The notes: generated by a model from the letters alone, not told the origin. Positions 1 to 7,910 are shown, counted from the stretch's first letter. The stretch is 40,294 bases of DNA from an uncultured Alphaproteobacteria bacterium (GCA_947627155.1 CANQUX010000016.1:1-40294); one strand, 5' to 3'. A program made the numbers and translations.

Positions 1-160
1 GTACGATTTTTGCAACACTTTTTTTTAAAATTTTGAAAAAAAATTTATTTTAAACGGAATTCATTGATTTTTCAGCTGTTTTTGAATGATAGATTTTAGC
101 CTTTTAAAAGCAAAAATTACCCCCGAATCCGCGTTGCATTAAAGGTACATTTAATTTGTG
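1..160 (+). repeat. Promoter-bearing repeat element, copy A (left end cut by window)
   Basis: This is the first of four copies of a ~170 bp AT-rich element. It begins inside the left inverted end (GTACGATTTTTGCAAC at 1-16) and ends with GCGTTGCATTAAAGGTAC (131-148) followed by a TTTAATTTGTGC end. The two ends are imperfect inverted repeats of each other (TGCAAC facing GTTGCA, each beside GTAC). Unlike the copies in front of the prepilin-like genes, the -10 position here reads TGTGCA instead of TATGCT or TATACT, so the promoter is probably weak or dead. It lies just upstream of the small-RNA unit rather than a gene. The repetition is seen directly; its nature (MITE-like element or regulatory cassette) is inference. 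Confidence 0.7.
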
Positions 161-187
161 CAACACGCCCCAAAACTCTTTTTCTGC

Positions 188-216
188 TTGACATTGATTC
201 TTAATGCCTTTATACT
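188..216 (+). promoter_or_regulatory. Sigma-70 promoter of small RNA
   Basis: A perfect TTGACA at 188-193 is separated by 17 bp from TATACT at 211-216. This is the best promoter match in the window. It lies directly upstream of a folded, non-coding stretch that ends in an intrinsic terminator, which gives a predicted transcript start near 222. Confidence 0.8.
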
Positions 217-221
217 CAAAG

Positions 222-430
222 GCAAGGCAAGTGATGTGTGCCCCGAGGTGTGAGAACCTCTTTCAACAGTGTTCTTGGAAAAGAACAGATTTTCGCCTTG
301 TTTTTTTAATAAACAAGGCAAAAAATCGAACGACCGGAAGGCGGTAAAATAGCCTTTTGGTCAATATACTACGCTATACTTGTGAATAGTTGTTAACTTC
401 CGGTCGCCTCTCATCAAGGCGATTTTTTTT
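222..430 (+). ncRNA. Candidate small RNA of about 205 nt
   Basis: A strong promoter (188-216) and an intrinsic terminator (404-430) bound a stretch with no credible ORF or ribosome-binding site. Visible foldings are a GAGGT/ACCTC hairpin near 245-260, a GTTCTT/AAGAAC hairpin near 271-286, GCCTTGTTT (295-303) facing AAACAAGGC (311-319), and a perfect 10 bp pairing CGACCGGAAG (331-340) with CTTCCGGTCG (397-406). The last pairing overlaps the terminator stem, so the two structures may be mutually exclusive. The length would suit a 6S-like RNA or a trans-acting sRNA, but I do not recognise a family. I see none of the conserved SRP-RNA, tmRNA or RNase P motifs. The identity is unknown; that it is a transcription unit is well supported. 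Confidence 0.65.
404..430 (+). terminator. Intrinsic terminator of small RNA
   Basis: TCGCCT (404-409) and AGGCGA (417-422) form a perfect 6 bp stem with a 7 nt loop, followed by eight T residues (423-430). Confidence 0.85.
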
Positions 431-441
431 GAATATGCATC

Positions 442-612
442 AAAAAAACGTACGTTTTTTGCAACACTTTTTTTTGATTTTTTCAAAAAAAATTTAATGT
501 GAGGAAATTTTAATGCAATATCAAACGGTTATAAAGCGGTTATTTTGCCAATTTTTGAGGGTAATTTTACCCCGGAATCAGCGTTGCATTAAAGGTACGT
601 TTAATTTATGCT
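442..612 (+). repeat. Promoter-bearing repeat element, copy B
   Basis: This is a complete copy. The left end is AAACGTACGTTTTTTGCAAC near 446-465 and the right end is GCGTTGCATTAAAGGTACGT near 581-600. It shares the T-run/A-run core and the GGTAATTTTACC-like segment with copy A. Its right end is the promoter of the first prepilin-like gene, 24 nt before the start codon. The small-RNA unit is sandwiched between copies A and B, as expected if it was captured or bracketed by two element insertions (inference). Confidence 0.75.
584..612 (+). promoter_or_regulatory. Promoter of first prepilin-like gene
   Basis: TTGCAT (584-589), a 17 bp spacer containing the palindrome-like GGTACGTTTAA, then TATGCT (607-612). 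The same -35 and spacer precede the other two prepilin-like genes at 29395-29424 and 40213-40241. The conserved GTAC core in the spacer could be an operator for a shared regulator (inference). The ribosome-binding site AGGAAG lies at 625-630. Confidence 0.7.
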
Positions 613-636
613 ATTTGCATTGAAAGGAAGCGAAAA

Positions 637-2094
637 ATGAGCAATAAAATGAAGAAAAAACAAGTTCAAAATCAGGCGCAAGAAGGGCGCAGTATGGTTG
701 AAATGCTGGGCGTTCTGGCAATAATCGGTGTTATCTCAATCGGTGGCATTTCAGGATATAGAATGGCCATGAATCGATATCAAGCGAATCAAATCGCGAA
801 TGAAATCAATCTGATGCGTACCGATGCGAAAGTGAAAGCGGCGGCGCAGGTGACGGGAAAGTTGATGTTGGGGGAACCGTATGATTCGGGACATTTAAAT
901 TTCGGCACTAATTATGAAGTTGATTTTGATTTTATAGATATTAAATCGGAGGATGAAGGCGTAACGGAAGCGGGATATTATATAAAAATATCAGGCGTTT
1001 CGGCGGGCGTGTGTAAACCGTTGGTCACCTTGTTAAACGGCATGAATGAAACGGTTGCATTAAAGGTCAATGACGGGGAATATAGTGCAGATTCGAGCGT
1101 AGATTTCTGCACCGAAGAAAGCAATAATGCGTTAGAGGTAGATTTTTCGACAGAAAAGATAATCAGTAATAGCGGAGAGGAACCGGAACCGCCGGAAGAA
1201 CAAGGCGATGAGCCGCAAGACCCGGAATGCAATGAGGATACCTGCCCGGAAGGAACGTGCAACGATGAAGGAGTGTGTGAATGTTCGGGAGAAAATGAGA
1301 ATTGGACGGGAACGGATTGCATCACATGTCCGACGGGAACAACGTGGAGTGAAACGGAAAGAGACTGCGTGTGTTCAGATGAAAATAAATATTGGACAGG
1401 CTATCAATGTGTAACGTGTGATGCCAGCACCGGCGGCACATGGGACGAAGAAAACAAGGAATGCAAGTGTAATGATGAGAACAAATATTGGAGCGATTCG
1501 GCCGGAGCATGCATTGAAAACCCGTGTAATCATGGGCAAGGGTGCCCTGTAAATCAATTTTGTTTGAGCAGCACTTGTAGTGGATGTAGCAGCGGTACAA
1601 TCACCGAGAGTTGCAGCAAATATGAATGTAAGTCGATATCAGAGTACACAGCAGAAAACAAGGATAGTGAACACCCGGATAAATATGTGATGACGAAGGA
1701 TGGTAAGTATATGAATTGGTGGAGTGCAGAGCGGTTCTGCAATGCGTTAGGGAAGCATATGGTAAGTGCAACTGAATTAAAATGCAAGGATAGGTTTGGT
1801 GAGGATTTCGGGTATGGTAAGAGTAATACATGGTGTTATTGTCACAATGACGAGTCAGAGAAGACATGTAGGCAGTCTAGTACAAGTGAAGTAAGTAGTG
1901 TAATAAAGGCGTTAAGGAAGGCAGAGAACGGGACAGAGACAAAAGGAAATCACTCCTACTGGTTGTATGATGCATATGCAAACACAACTTCCAGTAAAAA
2001 TTCCTGCAACGCGTACTTCTTCTACCTCGGTGACGGTCAAGTCGTCAGCAGCGCTCGCAACAACTACGGCAGCTACTACGTCTTATGTGAGTGA
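637..2094 (+). CDS. Prepilin-like cysteine-rich surface protein with lectin-like variable C-terminus
   Basis: This 485-residue protein has a type IV prepilin-like N-terminus: a short basic leader, then G17|RSMVEMLG with Glu at mature position +5, then a hydrophobic helix to about residue 41. A pilin-type globular segment (about 42-175) follows. Next is an acidic Pro/Glu linker, then EGF-like Cys-rich repeats (about 198-320, motif D-E-N-K-Y-W plus paired Cys), then a C-terminal domain (about 340-485) of C-type-lectin-like appearance ending Y-V-L-C-E. Such proteins are normally cleaved by a prepilin peptidase and displayed at the cell surface; adhesion is inferred. Composition changes along the gene: codons for about residues 330-438 are AG-rich, and from codon 458 to 483, 20 of 26 codons end in C, unlike the rest of the window. 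That tail suggests a DGR variable region. The start is fixed by AGGAAG six bases upstream. Two paralogues lie at 27358-29367 and 38204-40186. Confidence 0.85.
   Translation: MSNKMKKKQVQNQAQEGRSMVEMLGVLAIIGVISIGGISGYRMAMNRYQANQIANEINLMRTDAKVKAAAQVTGKLMLGEPYDSGHLNFGTNYEVDFDFIDIKSEDEGVTEAGYYIKISGVSAGVCKPLVTLLNGMNETVALKVNDGEYSADSSVDFCTEESNNALEVDFSTEKIISNSGEEPEPPEEQGDEPQDPECNEDTCPEGTCNDEGVCECSGENENWTGTDCITCPTGTTWSETERDCVCSDENKYWTGYQCVTCDASTGGTWDEENKECKCNDENKYWSDSAGACIENPCNHGQGCPVNQFCLSSTCSGCSSGTITESCSKYECKSISEYTAENKDSEHPDKYVMTKDGKYMNWWSAERFCNALGKHMVSATELKCKDRFGEDFGYGKSNTWCYCHNDESEKTCRQSSTSEVSSVIKALRKAENGTETKGNHSYWLYDAYANTTSSKNSCNAYFFYLGDGQVVSSARNNYGSYYVLCE
1951..2094 (+). other. Candidate DGR variable region (VR)
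   Basis: The last 47 codons of the gene encode H-S-Y-W-L...Y-Y-V-L-C-E. From 2008 onward nearly all codons are NNC, dominated by AAC, TAC, AGC, GTC, GAC and TTC, and a GC-rich hairpin follows the stop (2122-2155). In DGRs, adenines of AAC-type template codons are mutated to any base, leaving NNC codons in a lectin-fold C-terminus next to a GC-rich end and a hairpin. All of these features are visible here. The reverse transcriptase and the template repeat are not in the window, so the assignment is inference. Confidence 0.5.
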
Positions 2095-2121
2095 GGCCAG
2101 CCCGCTTGCCGTCTTTCCCGA

Positions 2122-2155
2122 TGCCCCGCCTTTACGGCTTCCATTCAGCGGGGCA
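2122..2155 (+). other. GC-rich hairpin just after the candidate VR
   Basis: TGCCCCGC (2122-2129) pairs perfectly with GCGGGGCA (2148-2155) across an 18 nt loop, 27 bp after the stop codon. No T-run follows, so it is a poor terminator. Position and form resemble the hairpin/cruciform that follows the variable repeat in known DGRs. Confidence 0.55.
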
Positions 2156-2166
2156 CCTCTCTCTTT

Positions 2167-2806
2167 CCCCTCTATCGGCCCATAGCGACAGACGACAAAA
2201 TGCCGTCTGTCCCACCCGCCGATAGAGGGGAAATTATTCGCAGCAAACTTATTGTTTCGCGCCGAATCGCTTTATTTTCGGCACATCGCGCTATCCCACG
2301 TTTCACGGGATAGCACTTCCCGCCGAAAATAAGAGAAAGTGTCAAAGCAACATGTCTTTTATCATTTTACTCCACCGAATGCCTAATTCTCGGCACATAG
2401 CGGAGCGGCGCAATTGTGCCGCTCCACATCCGCCGAGAATGAGAGATAGAGACACAATTTCCGTTCTCTGCCAATTCTTATTTTCGGCCCACCGCGCTAT
2501 CCCACAATAGCGGGATAGCACTTCCCGCCGAAAATTAAGAAAATCTCATCACCTGCGAATGGGAAGAAAATAAAATCAGCCTTTACTTGTCACCGCGCCG
2601 GCGCATATTCTTCGCACCGACACTTTCCGCCGAAAATTAAAAAAAACGAGTATATCCACAAAAAAATAAATTATCATCACCCGTAAAATAAGAAAAAGTG
2701 CCAACTGCAAATAGAGCGGGAAAATATCGTTTGCATTCATCCTTTTTGCCAAAATGACAGCCTGCCTACTTTCCCCCTATCGGCGCATCCCACCTGCCGA
2801 TAGGGG
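2167..2806. repeat. Array of nested palindromes (potential cruciforms)
   Basis: Five clear units and one decayed unit fill the gap between convergent genes. Outer/inner stems are: 2167-2179 with 2218-2230 (inner 2188-2194 with 2204-2210); 2272-2282 with 2322-2332 (inner GCTATCCC/GGGATAGC 2290-2297 with 2307-2314); 2386-2394 with 2432-2440 (inner GGAGCGGC/GCCGCTCC 2402-2409 with 2418-2425); 2480-2488 with 2527-2535 (same inner stem as unit 2, 2496-2503 with 2512-2519); a decayed unit with only the right arm at 2629-2640; and 2774-2784 with 2796-2806. Every outer stem ends ..CGGC and restarts GCCG.., while the distal stem sequence differs between units. No T-runs follow, and there is no coding potential. 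The function is unknown. Confidence 0.75.
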
Positions 2807-2828
2807 AAAACAGACCGGTTATTATTCG

Positions 2829-3956
<1,128 letters not shown>

Positions 3957-3983
3957 TTTAATTTTCTTTCGTTTATGTCCTCA

Positions 3984-4937
3984 TTACCCGGCTTCATTTA
4001 ACCGCGTCATGGTTAAAAACTTGTCATGACGATGCGCTTTTAATTCATCAGGCGATAATTTTTCTAATTGAGTTAAATATTTTTCCAATGCGAATCGCAC
4101 ATTTTCCATCGTTTCTTTGGGATATCGATGCGCACCGCCAATCGGTTCGGCAATAATGGAATCAATAATGCCGAGTTTCAGTAAATCTTGCGCCGTTAAA
4201 TGCAAAATTTCCGCCGCTTTGGGCGCCATTTTGGCATCTTTCCATAAAATGGAGGCACACCCTTCGGGAGAAATAACGGAATAAACGGAATTTTCAAGCA
4301 TTAAAACAATATTACCGGCCGCCAAAGCAATGGCACCGCCCGAACCGCCTTCCCCGATAATGCAGGAAATAAGCGGAACTTTTAAATCCAAACACGTTTC
4401 CGTGCCGGCGGCAATGGCTTGACCTTGCCCGCGTTCCTCCCCTTCCATGCCCGGAAAAGCGCCGGCGGTATCAACCAACGTGATAACGGGCACATTAAAT
4501 TGTTCCGCCAATTTCATTAACCGAATGGCTTTACGATATCCTTCCGGTTTTGCCATACCGAAGTTATGCAATAACCGACTTTCGGTATCGTGCCCTTTTT
4601 CATGCCCGATGACCATAACCGTTCGATTGCCCAATTTGGCAAATCCGCCGATAATGGCTTGATCATCAGCGAAATTGCGATCGCCGCTTAACGGACAAAA
4701 TTTTGTGAAAATTTCATTCAAATAATCGGTGGTGTGCGGCCGATTCTCATGACGCGCCACGGCCGATTTTTGCCATGCCGTTAAATTTTTATATAATCCC
4801 GTTAAGGCTTTTGTTTTTTTAGCATTCAGTCTGTCAAGCTCGGAAATGCATCGCTCATCACCGGCCAAAGTGATTTTAATTTCCTCAATACGCTGATCAA
4901 TTTCCGCAATTGTTTGTTCAAAATCCAGATATTGCAT
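3984..4937 (-). CDS. accA: Acetyl-CoA carboxylase carboxyltransferase subunit alpha
   Basis: This 317-residue protein has the usual AccA length and organisation: an N-terminal helical region (1-60) then a crotonase-fold carboxyltransferase domain. Signature segments are D-T-A-G-A-F-P-G followed by E-E-R-G-Q-G-Q (about 155-172), G-E-G-G-S-G-G-A-I-A-L (about 195-205) and S-P-E-G-C-A-S-I-L-W (about 222-231). With AccD it moves carboxyl from carboxybiotin to acetyl-CoA, giving malonyl-CoA for fatty-acid synthesis in the cytoplasm. The gene stands alone here with its own promoter (4969-4997); accD, accB and accC are not in the window. Confidence 0.96.
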   Translation of the reverse strand: MQYLDFEQTIAEIDQRIEEIKITLAGDERCISELDRLNAKKTKALTGLYKNLTAWQKSAVARHENRPHTTDYLNEIFTKFCPLSGDRNFADDQAIIGGFAKLGNRTVMVIGHEKGHDTESRLLHNFGMAKPEGYRKAIRLMKLAEQFNVPVITLVDTAGAFPGMEGEERGQGQAIAAGTETCLDLKVPLISCIIGEGGSGGAIALAAGNIVLMLENSVYSVISPEGCASILWKDAKMAPKAAEILHLTAQDLLKLGIIDSIIAEPIGGAHRYPKETMENVRFALEKYLTQLEKLSPDELKAHRHDKFLTMTRLNEAG

Positions 4938-4968
4938 TTCATTATCCTTTACTTAATCATTTTTTGGT

Positions 4969-4997
4969 AGTATAGTAAAGATGTAAAAAAAAGTAAA
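4969..4997 (-). promoter_or_regulatory. Promoter of accA
   Basis: On the minus strand TTTACT (4992-4997) is separated by 17 bp from TATACT (4969-4974), about 32 nt before the accA start. Confidence 0.6.
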
Positions 4998-5027
4998 GTT
5001 ATTTGTTTCAGTATTAAAAGGAAAAAA

Positions 5028-5297
5028 ATGTCAAATTTATTTTTAATCGGTATCTATTTGCTTATTGTCGGCAATATTTGCGTGGCAGCGGCCGTTCTGG
5101 CGTTTTTAATTTTGTTTTTAAAACGCCAAAAACAGGGGTTTCAATATGTAACAACGCATTTGCTTCAAGTGGAAAAAATGTTAAAAACAAATGAACCCCA
5201 ATCAACACGGTTGCCCGTTTCGGCGAACGAATTTGTTTCCACATATAAATCCGTGAGTATGCCCGATGATGCTGAAATTCATATTACCGAAGATTAA
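5028..5297 (+). CDS. Small single-span membrane protein
   Basis: This 89-residue protein has one N-terminal transmembrane segment (about 4-31) followed by a basic stop-transfer K-R-Q-K and a hydrophilic cytosolic tail of about 50 residues. A clear AAAGG lies upstream of the start. The 3' end overlaps the start of the YejA-like gene by 32 nt, which suggests translational coupling. No family recognised; it may be a small accessory of the neighbouring transport protein, but nothing in the sequence proves this. Confidence 0.7.
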   Translation: MSNLFLIGIYLLIVGNICVAAAVLAFLILFLKRQKQGFQYVTTHLLQVEKMLKTNEPQSTRLPVSANEFVSTYKSVSMPDDAEIHITED

Positions 5298-7068
5298 AAT
5301 CCTTGCCTTTTTATGCTTGTTACTCCCGGGCGTTTTAGGGTATGCTGCCGAAACGTACGTGTTTCAACCGGCCGTTTCCATGTATGGGTCGCCTAAATAT
5401 GCCGCCGGATTTAAAGCATTCGATTATGTGAATGTGCATGCCCCGAAAACGGGAACGTTTCGCCAAAGCGCTTTCGGCTCTTTTGACACATTTAATCCGT
5501 TTTCCGTAAACGGTATTGCCCCCGCCGGTATCGGTCTTTTATTTGATACGTTAATGAAATCAAGCGCCGATGAACCTTTTTCTCTTTACGGCTTAATTGC
5601 CGACGGTATTTTTGTTCTGCCCGAAAAAAAAGGTGTTGCGTTTCACATTAACCCCCAAGCGCGCTTTCAGGACGGTTCTCCCGTTTTGGCGGCGGACGTT
5701 ATTTTTTCCTTTGAAACGTTAAAAGAAAAAGGCGTGCCGACATATCGTTATTATTATCAAGATGTGGAATCGGTAACGGCGCCCGATTCGCAAACGGTTG
5801 TTTTTCATTTTCGTGCCGATTCGCAAAATCGGGAATTGCCGTTTATTTTGGGCGAATTACCGATATTTCCCAAAAAGAATTGGCAATCAAAAGATTTTGA
5901 TAAAACTGATTTAACCGTGCCCGTCGGCAGCGGTCCGTATTTGATTGACTCGTTTCAACCCGGCAGACAAATTGTTTATCGGCGCAATCCCGATTATTGG
6001 GCGCGGGATTTAAATGTTAATCGCGGCTTTTATAACTTTGAAAAAATCAGTTACGAATATTTTCGAGACACCACCGTTGCCATGGAGGCGTTTAAATCGG
6101 GTCTGTTTGATGTTCGACAGGAAAACGAAGCCAAAAAATGGATGCAATTTCAAAAAGAAGCCGATAAATTTGAGCATATCAAACCCGTCTCGTTTATACA
6201 CCGTTTGCCGAGCGGTATGCAAGGCTTTGTTTTCAATTTACGACGCAAAATTTTTCAAAATATTTTTGTGCGGGAGGCTTTAATCGGCGTTTTTGATTTT
6301 CGTTGGATGAATCAAAATCTTTTTTACGGTTTATATCACCGAACGGAAAGCTTTTTTGATAATTCCGACTTAAAAGCCCCTCTCCTTCCCACAGATGCCG
6401 AAAAAAAGTTTTGGCAAAAACTGGGCGTTGCCGAACAAGACATTCCCGATATTCGCAAAAATCCGTTTGCCCATGCACGCACTGTTCGTCAAAAGTTGCG
6501 AACGGCTCTCAATTTGTTGAATGCCGGCGGTTGGTATGTTCAAAACGGTGTGTTAAAAAACAAACACGGACAACCGTTTACTTTTGAAATTTTGCTCGAA
6601 TCGGGCAGCAGCGGCGTATGGGAACGCGTGGTTTTACCCTATATCGGCTTACTGAAACGGCTGGGGATTCAAGCGCGTGTGCGTACCGTTGATACCATTC
6701 AATATAAAAATCGGTTGGATAATTTTGATTACGATATGATTGTCTCCGTTTGGGGACAATCGCTTTCTCCCGGGAACGAACAACGCTATTTTTGGGGAAA
6801 ACAAGCGGCTTTGACCGAAGGATCCATGAATTACAGCGGTATTCAAAATGATTTAATTGATTCGGTTATCGAAGCTTTGATTCAAGCGCAATCGCGCGAG
6901 GAATTAACCGCCGGCGTGCAGGCGTTGGACAGAATATTGTTGTCTCGAAAAATCGTTGTACCGCATTGGTATTCGCCCGAGCTGCGTTTTCTGATTCAAG
7001 ATCAAATACGCTTTCCGCAAAAAACACTTTTAAAAGGGCCCGATATGTCAACATGGTGGAAAGAATAG
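5266..7068 (+). CDS. yejA: Extracellular solute-binding protein, family 5 (YejA/OppA type)
   Basis: This 600-residue protein has a signal peptide (about 1-27, ending G-Y-A-A), then the YejA-like opening Y-G-S-P-K-Y-A-A-G-F and F-D-T-F-N-P-F. The SBP_bac_5 fold runs to the end, including G-S-G-P-Y-L-I and R-N-P-D-Y-W-A-R-D (about 220-245). Length matches YejA (about 600). These periplasmic proteins bind peptides or peptide-like compounds for an ABC importer (YejBEF in enteric bacteria, which also takes up microcin C). No yejB, yejE or yejF follows; the next genes are unrelated secreted proteins, so the permease must be elsewhere or the protein serves another role. ATG at 5266 overlaps the previous gene; an in-frame ATG follows immediately at 5269. 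Confidence 0.88.
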   Translation: MMLKFILPKIKILAFLCLLLPGVLGYAAETYVFQPAVSMYGSPKYAAGFKAFDYVNVHAPKTGTFRQSAFGSFDTFNPFSVNGIAPAGIGLLFDTLMKSSADEPFSLYGLIADGIFVLPEKKGVAFHINPQARFQDGSPVLAADVIFSFETLKEKGVPTYRYYYQDVESVTAPDSQTVVFHFRADSQNRELPFILGELPIFPKKNWQSKDFDKTDLTVPVGSGPYLIDSFQPGRQIVYRRNPDYWARDLNVNRGFYNFEKISYEYFRDTTVAMEAFKSGLFDVRQENEAKKWMQFQKEADKFEHIKPVSFIHRLPSGMQGFVFNLRRKIFQNIFVREALIGVFDFRWMNQNLFYGLYHRTESFFDNSDLKAPLLPTDAEKKFWQKLGVAEQDIPDIRKNPFAHARTVRQKLRTALNLLNAGGWYVQNGVLKNKHGQPFTFEILLESGSSGVWERVVLPYIGLLKRLGIQARVRTVDTIQYKNRLDNFDYDMIVSVWGQSLSPGNEQRYFWGKQAALTEGSMNYSGIQNDLIDSVIEALIQAQSREELTAGVQALDRILLSRKIVVPHWYSPELRFLIQDQIRFPQKTLLKGPDMSTWWKE

Positions 7069-7151
7069 TTTTTTTTAAAAAATTGAATTTTATTCTTGCA
7101 CAATTGAAAAAAAAATGTATGAATAATAGATAGAAGAAATAGGAGGATACG

Positions 7152-7910
7152 ATGCGTCGGATAATTTTAACAGCACTCACACTTTCCATATTGCCGCTTT
7201 CGGCTCAGGCTCAAACCGCTTTTTGGAATTATGATGAAAACAATAACGAAACGCTGATTCCCGCTCAATGCGACGGGCAGTTCGATGAAGCACACGGCGG
7301 TGTGTTTATGCCCTCACCCGATGAATTATATGATCAGGGCGAATTGTTTTTGCTGGAAAAAGGCGAAACACGCAATAACGCCGGTTACTGTTTGCTTTCT
7401 GCCGCCATTCAAGGAAACGTAAAAGCGCAATATCGTGTCGCGCAGTTGTATAACAAAGGATTGGTGTTACCGCAAAATGACATTGTTGCCTATCGATGGG
7501 CCTTTTTAGCTTCCTTAAACGGCAGCAAAGAAGCCGAACAATTGGCTTTAACATTAGAACAGGTTTTGTCGGCTGATGAAATTAAGTTGGCAACCGATAC
7601 CATTGAACCGATTTTGCCGACCATGTCTGAAGAAAAAAGTGCAGAACTTCAAGCGCAAGAAGAGTTGTTAGCCGAGAAAAAAGAAACACTGGAAAGTATT
7701 AATAAAGAAATTGATGAAATGTTGGGCGTTCATTTCGAAGCACCGGTAATTATCAATCCCGCCGAACAAAACACCGAAGAAGAACCCGCGCAAGCGCAAG
7801 CAGATAAAAAAGCCCAAACACCCGCAAAAGTCGGTGGCAGTAAAGCCAAAGCAAATCCCAAACCCGCAGCGCGCTCTGTTTTTAATGAAAGTGACAGAAT
7901 GAAAAAATGA
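7152..7910 (+). CDS. Secreted Sel1-like repeat protein
   Basis: This 252-residue protein has a signal peptide (1-21, cleavage after A-Q-A) and a short helical-repeat region (about 70-140). That region has Sel1-type features: G-Y-C-L-L-S-A-A-I-Q-G-N, A-Q-Y-R-V-A-Q-L-Y-N-K-G, and A-Y-R-W-A-F-L-A. A charged coiled-coil-like stretch (about 155-195) and an Ala/Lys/Pro-rich tail follow. Sel1 repeats mediate protein-protein contacts, often at the envelope. AGGAGG sits eight bases before the ATG. The stop overlaps the next start (ATGA), so the two are co-translated. Specific function unknown. Confidence 0.75.
   Translation: MRRIILTALTLSILPLSAQAQTAFWNYDENNNETLIPAQCDGQFDEAHGGVFMPSPDELYDQGELFLLEKGETRNNAGYCLLSAAIQGNVKAQYRVAQLYNKGLVLPQNDIVAYRWAFLASLNGSKEAEQLALTLEQVLSADEIKLATDTIEPILPTMSEEKSAELQAQEELLAEKKETLESINKEIDEMLGVHFEAPVIINPAEQNTEEEPAQAQADKKAQTPAKVGGSKAKANPKPAARSVFNESDRMKK

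Noticed and set aside
222-430. The small RNA as the DGR template repeat for the variable tail of the gene at 637-2094
   Set aside because: Only a chance-length match (TACTACG and a few bases after it) is shared with the variable tail. A template should match along the whole ~100 bp except at adenines.
978-1867. Several minus-strand open frames inside the first prepilin-like gene
   Set aside because: They are antisense shadows of the Cys-rich repeats; the same happens on the opposite strand of the two paralogues.
2122-2155. Ordinary transcription terminator for the first prepilin-like gene
   Set aside because: The stem is GC-rich but no T-run follows; a factor-dependent or later termination site is possible, so it is annotated as a hairpin only.
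1967-2185. Open frame overlapping the end of the first prepilin-like gene
   Set aside because: It is a shifted reading of the variable tail and of the downstream GC-rich hairpin, without ribosome-binding site or family.
2167-2806. CRISPR array
   Set aside because: The repeats are palindromic hairpins with differing outer stems, not identical direct repeats with unique spacers of constant length, and no cas genes are present.
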